DNA from: Pseudoalteromonas sp. P1-25
Lineage (GTDB): Bacteria > Pseudomonadota > Gammaproteobacteria > Enterobacterales > Alteromonadaceae
Assembly: GCF_001401805.1 (NCBI RefSeq)
Contig: NZ_LKDW01000017.1
Location: 26,942-90,941 of the forward strand
Reading direction: 5' to 3'
Length of the DNA: 64,000 nucleotides
In this document: piece by piece, positions 27,801 through 36,036 of the stretch
Position numbering within the stretch: position 1 is the first letter of the stretch
Layout of the letters: every line of letters starts with the position of its first letter
The notes under the pieces: generated by a model
Databases searched by the model: none
Told to the model about the DNA's origin: nothing
What the model saw: the letters and a program-made list of their open reading frames with translations, nothing else
Translations under genes and position numbers: made by a program

Positions 27801-30800
27801 ATAAAAGAGTTCCACTTTTAGACACAGCAGTGCTTAATACCTGACCAAGAAAGTTAACGGTGCTATCAGTGCTAACACCGCTTGCATTAATTTGACTTTC
27901 CGCTGCTCCAGTTAATTTGTCGAAGTAGGAAGTTGATGCGTCAAAACTGGTACCCCACTGCCTATTTCTAACTATTTCAACAAAATATCCGTCATTTGAG
28001 TAAACAAGCTTTTTCCATCGTTCCCCTTCTGTTATTGTTTTGGGTTGTCCATAAACATCAAAGTCTGAAAAAACTTTCTTACGCTTGATTACCCCAGCGC
28101 CATTTTTCACTCCGCTTTCAGTAACTACATAGGTTGTAGGATCATAATTCGTATACCGGAGTACTTTTCGAATCGCTCTCTCACCTGAAGGGAGCCCACT
28201 TAAAGTGTAGCTAGTTCGACTTTCAACTTCTGCGCTATCTGGGAGACTGATATAACCGTTTGAAAAGTAAGTAGTGTTATTAATTACTGTTTTTGACGTG
28301 TAATCATCCTCTTTCAATACTGTTTTATGAGTTACCTGGCATAACGTGTTCTTCTCGATATCAGTTGTTGTCGTTGACAGCCATTCACCGCTTGCCCCAT
28401 AACTCGTATTAACTGTTGAAGGGGAATAAAAACAGTATGGTTCGCCTGTAATATAAGGATTTACACTTTCAGCTCTTGAATAGGTTGCAGTACTTAACAG
28501 AAAATTGTTAGTTAAATCCTCTTTTCGAGTTGTTTTAACCATACCTGACCAAGGAAAAATATGCTCGAATTCTATTGTCGTTTTGAAATCGATGTTTGAA
28601 CCTGTCACCTCCATTGATGGCGTTGATTGCACAGTTTCAATAGATTCGAAACCTTGAAACCCTCGACCTGCAAGATGGAAAATGGGTACTCCATACTGAT
28701 ATTGAGTTGTGTTTAATGAGCCTACGCCATTATCCTCTTCGAAAGTATCAACTACACGCATTGTGTTAGTAAAGCGCACATAGGGATAGTTTTCGAACAA
28801 TGAAAAGCTATTGTTAGAAATAGAAACGTTCGCGAGTTGGTCATAGCTCACTTTAGCTTTAACCCCCATGCCTGTGGTTACCTCACGGATGGTATAATTT
28901 TCAGTTGAGTCTCTCAAATAAGTTAGGTATCCACGAGGGTTTGAGCCTATGCCCCCTGATTTTGAACCATAATACCAACGTCTCTTTACTGCTGAAGACT
29001 CAAAACCCAACCCACTGACAAAGTCATCGCGTCCGTCACCATCGAGATCTACTACTGACATAGTTGCTAGTGCGCCTATTACATTTGAGCCTAGGTCATG
29101 TACTTGAAAAGATACGCCATCTTCCTGTGTAATCCATACGTCCCATGCAAATGCGTCATAGATATGAAAGCGTGGCCGCTCTGCACCATCAATTGCTCTA
29201 CAATCCTGATTTGTAGAGTGGTCCCAACATTGATATCGATAACTTGTTGTTCCGGTTGGTACTAATAAGTCCTGACGTCCATCACCGTTAAAATCGAAAA
29301 CTTTGATGAAGTTATTATAAACTAACCCCTCTGCTTCATTTTCATTAGCCACCCCCCCATGCAAGGAAGAGCCGTAAGCAAACTCTCTTTTCCCCGTCGA
29401 GACAGGGCTTGCGAAGCTGCCATTGCCCTTGTTGATCGCAATCGAAAAAGTGTAAGTATTGTCTTGGGAGTTCGCAAGGTGAAGCGTTAATATGTCTGGT
29501 AAACCGTCACCATTAAAGTCAATCCATTTACCAGGAGCTGTTCGCAGAAACTCATTAAAATTTACATTCAGTGTATGCGAGCGATGTGTGAATGTGAGTT
29601 GTCCAGTATTCTTATTATAATTCGTTTCGTACCACCAAGGCGACTTACCAAATGTTGCGCCTGCAAGGTCTATCGTACCATCTCCATTAACATCAATTGG
29701 ATTAACAGAGAAACGAATATTAAGCGCTATTTGACCAGCAAATGTAAAGCTATTCCCTGAGTTCATATATGCTTTGTAGGTTATAATGCCTTCAGTTGGG
29801 TCTGATGTTTCCGCCTTTGTAGCTACTAATAGATCTTTTCTCCCATCCCCATCGAAGTCAATAACAAAATTATTACACATTGCTAAAGTGTTGAGATTTG
29901 AATAACTCAGATAGCAGCCTGCATCAATGCCCGTATCTTTGAGTAATGAAATATTACCGTTATCATATGAGGCAATTTTTATTCTGTCGTTACTGTCTTT
30001 GTAAATGATGTCAGTGGTGCCATCACCGTTAAAGTCCATAGCTCCATTCACAGAAGTATAACGATATTCACCTATGTCGTTTGAGAGTGACGAGTCTCCA
30101 GAAGAGGTGCCAACCCCTGAAGACCCATATCCAGGCAAGCTACTCCATGACATGAAACCGCCTCCTGATAGATAGATACCATCGGCACCGGATAGGTCGA
30201 GAACACCATCATTATCATAATCACCTTCGCGATAAATGGTTTGCCCCACCAAAAATTGGTCGGTAATACTTTCGAGCGGATGATTAGCACCTTCAGAATA
30301 AGTGAAGCTAGAATTGTACCAATCGAAATCTGTTGCTATACAATCACTATTACCTGAACCGTCACAATATTTTAACTTGTTTAATAGATATATCTGATAG
30401 ATGCCATCATTCGCAGGCGATGCATGCTCAAGTCGCCAGTTCGCCTCTAAGGTTTCATCTATGTAAATATCAATACGTTTTAACAGGCGATTTGATAAAG
30501 ACTTACCACCGAATGAGAATTTTTCTGAGCCGTCAATGGTTGAGTAAACAAAGTTTGCTCTACGGGTACCTCGCGTACCGCTATGTCCAGTGTAAAAAAT
30601 ATTTTTCAGGTATAGGTTCCCAGTTACACCAAAGTATTCGTATTCCACTTCATTTTTAAACGCGTCTTCTATCAGCGCAAGCATCCAGCTTTCCGCAACG
30701 CTATGACCTGACCTTATCTTACGAGAATTAGAGCTATTTCCATAAATTTCTGTATTACCGTTTGGATAGTGAACTTTGAAGTACGCGGAATTTGAGCCGA

Positions 30801-32415
30801 TGTGACCTCCAAGTTGCTCTACTGTAAAACTTGGGTCACGCTCTGTCTGATACGTTGCGCCGGCTCGGCCGTATGTCCCATTTACCTTAAGCAGTCTTTT
30901 TCCGTTTATACAGAGCTTGTCGTTGATATCATAAAGTACAGATGTGGCACTTCCATCTAAATCATATATCTCAGTACAACGGTGAACAGCACCGCCAGCG
31001 GACAAGTTCCATCCATATCCTGCGAGTCCCTCTCCGCTTTGGCTTGAGTAATTAAGGGAAATAGAGGGTTGCATTCCCCGTCTACCAGGGGGTAAAGTCA
31101 CAGGCACAGAATAATTAAATGCCCCACCATCAACAGAGCTATGCCCCTTAATTTCAGCAACTAAATCGCTAACTAAACTACTTCCATTTAACGATGTTAC
31201 AGCTTGATCATCAACCGTAGAAATTGCGCCTGGCGTTGGCACAATTTGTACTGTAGCCACCCCTGAATTCCGTACCCCACCACAGGTTACAAACCCTGAT
31301 ACTTCGTTACAAGCCTCTACTTTGAAACGGTAGGTTCCATCTTCTGTCACCTGATATACCTTACTTCGGGAAGTAACTTTAATCTTTGTCTGATTAACTA
31401 CACCATCTTTTTCAATGAGGAGATTGTAGTAGTCAACATTACCTGAGGCTGCCCCCCAAGACAGACTAAATGTCCCTGTAGCACTGTTAGTAGGAACGCC
31501 AGATATTGTGCCTGGCGTTCCAGGTGTTTTAGCCACTTTAGAAACACTAGAGTATTTGAAGTTACCGTAAGATGTATAACTACCTGTCGTATTTTTACCT
31601 CGAACTCTGAACCGATATACTCCGTCATCTAGTGAAAAGCTTTTACTTCGACTTGTACCACTATACTTTACTGCCCACGAGCCACTATTAGTTTGTTGTT
31701 CAAGTTGATACGAATCTGCATTTGAAGCAGCCCCCCAACTAACCGTAAATGATCCGGAAGTTGTGGTCGCAGGATTACCGGAGATTGAGCTTGGTTCACT
31801 GGGCTTTTTAGCAGAATTAGTACTATCAGTATTACTGAAAACGCCCCAACCAGCAGAATTATAGGCACGAACTCTGAAAGTGTAGATACCATCGGAAGTA
31901 GGTTTATACTGGAAGCTTCTCGAAGTGCCCACATAAGCATTAGACCAAGAACCGCTATTTTTCTGTACTTGTAGATTATATTTTGAAATCGATGTTCCTG
32001 TACTAGCTGACCAAGAAATAGCAATAGAGTAGTCGTTATCGTCGGTATCTGCACTTGGTGTAGACATTTTAGGAGGAGGCGAAAGTTTATTGACTGATAA
32101 AGTGTAAGAGTCCATTAGCTGACGACGAATAATTGGTTCACCTCGGATCCATACAGTTGTTAAACCTTCAAGTTCATAATTATATGTACCATTGGCTTTT
32201 GCTGAAAAAGACTTACTGCTACCACTGCCGCTATATACCAACGTTCTGGTGCCTGATTTTGTTTCATATAAATAAAAACCAGAATCCCCGGCCTCAGCAT
32301 TCCAACTTAATGTATAACTACCAGTAATGTTTGGTGAGGCTGGCAAGTTAACAAAATATGCAGCTCTGGCTGAGAAAGAAAGAAATAATAACGCAAAAAA
32401 AACAACACGGAACAT
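24835..32415 (-). CDS. Secreted Rhs/SpvB-type polymorphic toxin
   Basis: The 2526-residue protein has a Sec signal peptide (MFRVVFFALLFLSFSARA). Several fibronectin-III-like repeats follow (about residues 20-395). An SpvB-type segment comes next (GRRGMQPSISLNYSSQSGEGLAGYGWNLS, about 440). Then come seven FG-GAP/VCBS motifs such as DFNGDGTTDI and DFDGDGRKDL (about 735-1140), a TcdB-like middle region and many Rhs/YD repeats. The core-ending signature NPYTYIMNNPMAGVDPTGY precedes a variable tip. The last 150 residues contain YGPRPDVAAAFKDGSVRVKE and IASKTDN, suggesting a PD-(D/E)xK nuclease, but this is tentative. The Rhs shell encloses and delivers the tip. A Sec signal rather than a PAAR or VgrG link argues against type VI delivery. 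The immunity gene is adjacent. Confidence 0.88.
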   Translation of the reverse strand: MFRVVFFALLFLSFSARAAYFVNLPASPNITGSYTLSWNAEAGDSGFYLYETKSGTRTLVYSGSGSSKSFSAKANGTYNYELEGLTTVWIRGEPIIRRQLMDSYTLSVNKLSPPPKMSTPSADTDDNDYSIAISWSASTGTSISKYNLQVQKNSGSWSNAYVGTSRSFQYKPTSDGIYTFRVRAYNSAGWGVFSNTDSTNSAKKPSEPSSISGNPATTTSGSFTVSWGAASNADSYQLEQQTNSGSWAVKYSGTSRSKSFSLDDGVYRFRVRGKNTTGSYTSYGNFKYSSVSKVAKTPGTPGTISGVPTNSATGTFSLSWGAASGNVDYYNLLIEKDGVVNQTKIKVTSRSKVYQVTEDGTYRFKVEACNEVSGFVTCGGVRNSGVATVQIVPTPGAISTVDDQAVTSLNGSSLVSDLVAEIKGHSSVDGGAFNYSVPVTLPPGRRGMQPSISLNYSSQSGEGLAGYGWNLSAGGAVHRCTEIYDLDGSATSVLYDINDKLCINGKRLLKVNGTYGRAGATYQTERDPSFTVEQLGGHIGSNSAYFKVHYPNGNTEIYGNSSNSRKIRSGHSVAESWMLALIEDAFKNEVEYEYFGVTGNLYLKNIFYTGHSGTRGTRRANFVYSTIDGSEKFSFGGKSLSNRLLKRIDIYIDETLEANWRLEHASPANDGIYQIYLLNKLKYCDGSGNSDCIATDFDWYNSSFTYSEGANHPLESITDQFLVGQTIYREGDYDNDGVLDLSGADGIYLSGGGFMSWSSLPGYGSSGVGTSSGDSSLSNDIGEYRYTSVNGAMDFNGDGTTDIIYKDSNDRIKIASYDNGNISLLKDTGIDAGCYLSYSNLNTLAMCNNFVIDFDGDGRKDLLVATKAETSDPTEGIITYKAYMNSGNSFTFAGQIALNIRFSVNPIDVNGDGTIDLAGATFGKSPWWYETNYNKNTGQLTFTHRSHTLNVNFNEFLRTAPGKWIDFNGDGLPDILTLHLANSQDNTYTFSIAINKGNGSFASPVSTGKREFAYGSSLHGGVANENEAEGLVYNNFIKVFDFNGDGRQDLLVPTGTTSYRYQCWDHSTNQDCRAIDGAERPRFHIYDAFAWDVWITQEDGVSFQVHDLGSNVIGALATMSVVDLDGDGRDDFVSGLGFESSAVKRRWYYGSKSGGIGSNPRGYLTYLRDSTENYTIREVTTGMGVKAKVSYDQLANVSISNNSFSLFENYPYVRFTNTMRVVDTFEEDNGVGSLNTTQYQYGVPIFHLAGRGFQGFESIETVQSTPSMEVTGSNIDFKTTIEFEHIFPWSGMVKTTRKEDLTNNFLLSTATYSRAESVNPYITGEPYCFYSPSTVNTSYGASGEWLSTTTTDIEKNTLCQVTHKTVLKEDDYTSKTVINNTTYFSNGYISLPDSAEVESRTSYTLSGLPSGERAIRKVLRYTNYDPTTYVVTESGVKNGAGVIKRKKVFSDFDVYGQPKTITEGERWKKLVYSNDGYFVEIVRNRQWGTSFDASTSYFDKLTGAAESQINASGVSTDSTVNFLGQVLSTAVSKSGTLLSPIVYTQYLWGSGDYPVIVKTVQDGAPVVTEYLDSLGRSVKTETTGFDGSLIISETEFDERGNVLRSITPTASYSTRTSVEFGAYDALGRPEFKSVDDGLVNYVSNYFYTGLITTIDVAGTSLAEGESVSHIGSRSDSVGTMSRIYNSFGELLKTIDVKDGVTLFAYDSAGNPDFIKDAKGSVTTAVYDDLGQKISFSDPNMGSWSFTYNQFGELETQTDARGVIVQPEYDFLGRVRTVNGRTWSYDSAGKGLLDSTNSGSGEIKNFEYDSLLRVNKVTTTIDGINFIQEYAYHSTLGVLKAEKYPSNEVIGYEYNEYGYLEREFRHLLHADETLRKIDEIDAFGNVVKQVLSGNIYQNFYRHDNGSVNGICSGTSYSCATKYQSIDYGYDGMGNLTHQQNLITNLKEEYTYDNLMRVQAAQYSRNGTAEANIDYNYDAVGNLTQKSDYAGTYYYNSNRSQGGNAGPNAVRRVIKSSGSVNFSYDNNGNMLTGDGLSEAIYNVDNKPTRLIKNAVTTTFSYGADGMRFKQTKQSGSLTTTTYYIGKGFEREIQPGNKVLDKTYVGGHTTLYLAVSGNPSYPTSVLHSLEDRLGSPTVLLTGRDSTPNIIRYRAHGIFGRPIDAGTGNKLINLADWDDLARGYTGHEQLIEQQLIHMNGRVYDYNLGRFMSVDPFIQSPLNSQSLNPYTYIMNNPMAGVDPTGYVAQGTNASNWRTSGCDLDPMGCTSTPTEKAFSAYVGSGESNMHQSFSDNLEKFNKRMEQQLEDNWTDHAYAGLTSVTITDLPSSTNQGGDTERTWGSYLPFTQTGDESAQFWANRLVAAGGGFTDDPVASAGLFFSSLWTPNTAADTSFALFGGEFLALGGKALSYAGSKIIGNAQSTGTLGHETISKMYAYAYALNPNVTKVTMDLGYKRLMDGVKSMRLKYGPRPDVAAAFKDGSVRVKEIASKTDNPAQLIQRNANKMRNEGISGSVSVNNWAVQLQKWFGK
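25438..25839. repeat. Rhs core direct repeat, copy B (full-length gene)
   Basis: This is the partner of 21685-22086: same orientation, same length, gap-free. It encodes the end of the Rhs core and the first residues of the tip linker. Recombination between the copies would delete 3.75 kb and attach the REase-fold tip to the full-length Rhs gene. Confidence 0.88.
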
Positions 32416-32511
32416 GGCACGTCACTCCATTGACAATATTAAACCAAAGTTATAAATTAATTAATTATCAAACAATTGTCAATCAAACGTAAATAAAAGC
32501 ATAGAGGTTTT

Positions 32512-32781
32512 ATGGCCCAACTCAATTTTTTTGCTAGAATATTAGTTGTTTTGACGCTTTCATCAACACAATTAGTACACGCTAAATCTGACCCTGTTTA
32601 TGATGCATTTGAGAGCTATAAAAAATGTATAAAAGCAATTAAAAAAGAAGGGAAGCAAACTGTTTCAACTGAAAATTACAAAGATTTTTGTAAATCTGAG
32701 TTGAATCACCTTAAAGAGGTAGCCCCTAATAGCTTTCCTCAAATTGATAAAGTTATCCAATCATGGTTATCAAGAAAATAA
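32512..32781 (+). CDS. Small secreted protein of unknown function
   Basis: The 89-residue protein has a predicted Sec signal peptide (LNFFARILVVLTLSSTQLVHA) and a mature part of about 65 residues with two cysteines (KKCIK and DFCKS) that could form a disulphide. It is transcribed divergently from the Rhs gene, 96 bases away. I do not recognise a family. It could be a periplasmic accessory of the Rhs locus, but only position suggests this. Confidence 0.6.
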   Translation: MAQLNFFARILVVLTLSSTQLVHAKSDPVYDAFESYKKCIKAIKKEGKQTVSTENYKDFCKSELNHLKEVAPNSFPQIDKVIQSWLSRK

Positions 32782-32993
32782 TCTAGATTCATTGAAGTTT
32801 AAAGTCTGGTTTATAAAGTCATATAATAACTTTTATTACATTGCGTAATGTGTAACTTCTTCCAGACTTAAACCTTAAGTCGTTTGCAGCATAAGCATGA
32901 GTGTGCGTATCTTAATTTGGGGATTTAGCGATATTCTGCTTACTCCTAGTGAAATATAAAGTAAACGACTTTGAATCGTGTTATTGAACAATA

Positions 32994-34076
32994 CTACCAA
33001 TCAAATGAAATCTGTTCTGATTCAACTTTCTCAGGTGATAACCCTATATGCACACCGAGTAAGCGAACATGCTTTCCTCCGCCACGCAGGAAAGCTTCAT
33101 AGAGCAACTCACAAAGGATTGTACGATCTAACTTTTCAGTAGAGAACTCCTTTGTCGTTTGGTGAAAATCAGAAAACTTTACTTTAATCCCAATTTTACT
33201 TATTCCTCTATTATTGAGGTACTTAGATGCTCTTTGTTCAAGTTCAGGTAATAGCTTCTCAAAGAGAATTCGTTCAAGCTCTTGAGTTTCAGAAATGTCT
33301 TCAGGAAAAGTCCTCTCAACACCTACAGATTTTCTTTCTCTACTTGTAACAACTGGTCTATCATCAACACCACTGCATCTTTCCCATAGCAGTCTGCCCA
33401 ACTTACCGTATCTAGAAGATAAATATTCAAGGCTAGATGCCTTAACATCTTTGCCATATTTAAAACCATTTGAAAGCAGTTTATCATTTGTAACTCTCCC
33501 TACACCTGGAATTTTTTTTAATTCCATATTGTCTATAAAAGAGTCTACATTTTTAGGTGGAATGACGAAAATGCCATTAGGTTTATTTAGGTCAGAAGCG
33601 ACTTTAGCTAGATATTTAACTGGGGCAATACCAGCGGATGCTGTAAGGTTAAGCTCTGCATATATTGAACGGCAAATATCCTGAGCAATTAATGTTGCGG
33701 AGCCACCAAACAAGTGACAATTAGTAACATCTAAATATGCTTCATCTAAGCTCAGAGGCTCTATTAAATCAGTGTACCTCTCAAATATTTCACGGATTTG
33801 AGAGCTTACAAGCTTGTAAACATCCATCCTCCCCCTCAAAAGAACTAGATCTGGGCATTTACGCAGAGCCACACTTGTTGGCATCGCACTTTTAACTCCA
33901 AATTGCCGAGCAATATAATTACATGTAGATAAAACACCTCTAGAAGTACGGCTTCCACCGACAGCAACAGGCTTATTGGCTAAAGATGGATTATCTCTAA
34001 TTTCTACTGATACATAGAATGCATCCATATCAACATGAATAATTTTACGATAGGTGATTGATGAACTTTCACTCAT
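32994..34076 (-). CDS. dinB: Island-borne DNA polymerase IV (DinB)
   Basis: This is a complete 360-residue Y-family polymerase. The catalytic Asp and steric-gate region is in KIIHVDMDAFYVSVE (residues 10-24), the palm motif SLDEAYLDVT carries the second acidic pair, and a thumb, a little finger and a C-terminal tail follow. It lacks an obvious beta-clamp QLxLF motif at the very end; the tail reads EQISFDW. It is clearly diverged from the host copy at 12423 and is not a duplicate. At the DNA level its codons around the insertion site differ at 9 of 24 positions from the host target. A LexA box lies 40 bases upstream, so it should be SOS-induced. It probably replaces the Pol IV lost by insertion. 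Confidence 0.93.
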   Translation of the reverse strand: MSESSSITYRKIIHVDMDAFYVSVEIRDNPSLANKPVAVGGSRTSRGVLSTCNYIARQFGVKSAMPTSVALRKCPDLVLLRGRMDVYKLVSSQIREIFERYTDLIEPLSLDEAYLDVTNCHLFGGSATLIAQDICRSIYAELNLTASAGIAPVKYLAKVASDLNKPNGIFVIPPKNVDSFIDNMELKKIPGVGRVTNDKLLSNGFKYGKDVKASSLEYLSSRYGKLGRLLWERCSGVDDRPVVTSRERKSVGVERTFPEDISETQELERILFEKLLPELEQRASKYLNNRGISKIGIKVKFSDFHQTTKEFSTEKLDRTILCELLYEAFLRGGGKHVRLLGVHIGLSPEKVESEQISFDW

Positions 34077-34115
34077 TTGATTAGCATTACCGGTACATGA
34101 TTAAATGACAAAAAG

Positions 34116-34131
34116 CTGTATATAAAAACAG
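34116..34131. promoter_or_regulatory. LexA (SOS) box of the island dinB
   Basis: CTGTATATAAAAACAG matches the LexA consensus CTGT-N8-ACAG exactly in both half-sites. It sits 40 bases upstream of the ATG at 34076, where it would overlap the promoter. Confidence 0.85.
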
Positions 34132-34302
34132 TATATATAAAAAGTAATTAATAACAACTTCAATTAGGCAGACATAAAAGCCTTAATTTAAAGCTTTATA
34201 ACACTTACTACCTTACTGTTGCTGACCTAGTAATTAGGTGAGACAGAAAAGAACAGTAAAACCATGTAATTAGGGATAAAATTTAATAAATAATAGTTCT
34301 GT

Positions 34303-36036
34303 TTAACTATCTATGACTGGGACTTCAATATCGACTACATTATCCACACCAAAAAGCTCTTCAGCTGCCAATATAGCATTAGCTGATAGTGCTTGTGTCG
34401 TTAAAACCGCTAATCGCTGCTTCGGCCTAGATATAGACACATAAAACAAGTTCCTAGATCTATAGAATCCATCGTGATGATCTTTATTTATTTTTTTTGT
34501 CTTTAATAAATCTAAAAATCTAGGCCAATTGTAATGATTCCAGCCTCCACTGAGTATGACTAAGACATTGTCATATTCAGCGCCTTTTACACCATGCTGT
34601 GTGGCCAGCGGCGTTCCACCACCCAAGAAAAACACAAGGTTAATTAATTCTGAATACGGAATTTTTAATAGTCTTTGATATTTAACCAAGCTATTTGATA
34701 ATGGGGTATTTTCTATATTAGCTAAACCTTCCTTCAACTCTTTCTCTAGTTTTAGAACCTTCTTACTCTTCGGAAGCTTTTCTGAAGATAGAAGGAAAGA
34801 GATAACACTTCCAATATCTTTTGTTTCTCTGAGCTCATTAAGTTGATTAATTTCGTTTTTCCACTTCAACTTATCCATATGGCAAGTTATTGTGGGCCAT
34901 TTACCGAGGATACGGAACATCTCCCCGTACTTTTTCATTTTGAAAGCTTCACACATTGGCTCTATTGTATCTGCCAAATACTGAACGACAGGATCCTCCT
35001 TCTTTGTAAAGGAGTCCTTATATCTACCGAATACTTTTGCTAATTGACCGTAACCTTGTTGCGAAGCAATCAAGTTATGCGTCAGCATAAGAACTTTTGT
35101 CTCTTTTAGATCCCATCCATTTTTTTTTAAGTCTTCTAGCAAAGTGTCTTTCAGAGCGATAACAGACTCAATGGGTAAGTCCCCTTTATTATGGCTATCC
35201 GTTCTTCGAGCTCCTTTGAAAGAGTTCGTATGATAAAAGCACGCTTCGCCCATGAAACTTTGTTGACGCTCACTTTGTGTGAGATTAGGTCTCAGCTTAT
35301 TAAGTACATCAACAATCTTTTTAGTTGAACGGAAATTAGATCCTTTATCGATAGCATGTAAATCATAATTCTTTAGTTCAAAATCCGTAGAGTGTATTGT
35401 TTGCCAATGATCACCAAAGAAGCCTATCAAAGGGCCAAACTTAGTTGAGATGAATACTTCGTTCAAAGCATCCATAAATTGGACATTTGTATCTTGGTAC
35501 TCATCTATGAACAAAATAGGGTACTGCTGAAAAAACAAACGCTGTACCTTCGGTAGCTTCAATATCCTAGCCATTAATAAAGGGACGTCATCATGCTTGA
35601 TAGAAATCTTATCTGAGTAAGCTTTAAAATAACCTCTCTTATATTCTATGAGCTTCCCTTCTATTCCACCTTGAGCCTCAATTTCTTCTTTGTATCCTTC
35701 AAATTCATTAATAATATCTCTCATCGAACTTTGAAAGTGCCTCATGAAAGACCAGCAAAAGGAATGAATAGTCTCAACAACTATAGCTTCATGACTATCA
35801 ATTTCTTGAATAATCTCGTTCTTTGCAACTTCAGTATATGTTATACATGCTATCCTCTGGTTAGCTTTAATAAGCCGAGCCCCTCGATCAAAGATAATTG
35901 CTTGTAACGCCTTGACTAATGAATATGTTTTACCTGCTCCAGCACCTGCTTCGAGTCTAAAACTAACACCCTGTTTAATACAGTCGTTCACTTCTTGTTG
36001 TGCTTTTTCGGCTGCTAAAATAGCTTTATCACTCAT
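34303..36036 (-). CDS. gajB: GajB, UvrD-like helicase of a Gabija system
   Basis: The 577-residue superfamily-1 helicase has Walker A GAGAGKT (residues 31-37), the Q-like start, TYTEVAKNEI (motif Ia), Walker B FIDEYQDTN (about 177-185), TQHGVKGAEYDNVLVIL (motif V) and YVSISRPKQRL (motif VI). In Gabija, GajB joins the GajA tetramer and senses or uses nucleotides and DNA ends to activate cleavage. The start is the ATG at 36036, whose ATGA overlaps the gajA stop and has GGAGAAA upstream. The length is slightly above the best-known GajB (about 500). A lone UvrD-type helicase is the alternative, but the coupling to an OLD nuclease makes Gabija much more likely. Confidence 0.9.
   Translation of the reverse strand: MSDKAILAAEKAQQEVNDCIKQGVSFRLEAGAGAGKTYSLVKALQAIIFDRGARLIKANQRIACITYTEVAKNEIIQEIDSHEAIVVETIHSFCWSFMRHFQSSMRDIINEFEGYKEEIEAQGGIEGKLIEYKRGYFKAYSDKISIKHDDVPLLMARILKLPKVQRLFFQQYPILFIDEYQDTNVQFMDALNEVFISTKFGPLIGFFGDHWQTIHSTDFELKNYDLHAIDKGSNFRSTKKIVDVLNKLRPNLTQSERQQSFMGEACFYHTNSFKGARRTDSHNKGDLPIESVIALKDTLLEDLKKNGWDLKETKVLMLTHNLIASQQGYGQLAKVFGRYKDSFTKKEDPVVQYLADTIEPMCEAFKMKKYGEMFRILGKWPTITCHMDKLKWKNEINQLNELRETKDIGSVISFLLSSEKLPKSKKVLKLEKELKEGLANIENTPLSNSLVKYQRLLKIPYSELINLVFFLGGGTPLATQHGVKGAEYDNVLVILSGGWNHYNWPRFLDLLKTKKINKDHHDGFYRSRNLFYVSISRPKQRLAVLTTQALSANAILAAEELFGVDNVVDIEVPVIDS

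Noticed and set aside
24835..32415. Type VI secretion effector
   Set aside because: The Rhs protein has a Sec signal peptide and FN3 repeats, and there is no PAAR domain, VgrG or chaperone gene nearby.
12423..34076. Two dinB sequences as a possible assembly duplication
   Set aside because: The proteins are clearly diverged throughout and each has its own LexA box, so they are paralogues of different origin.
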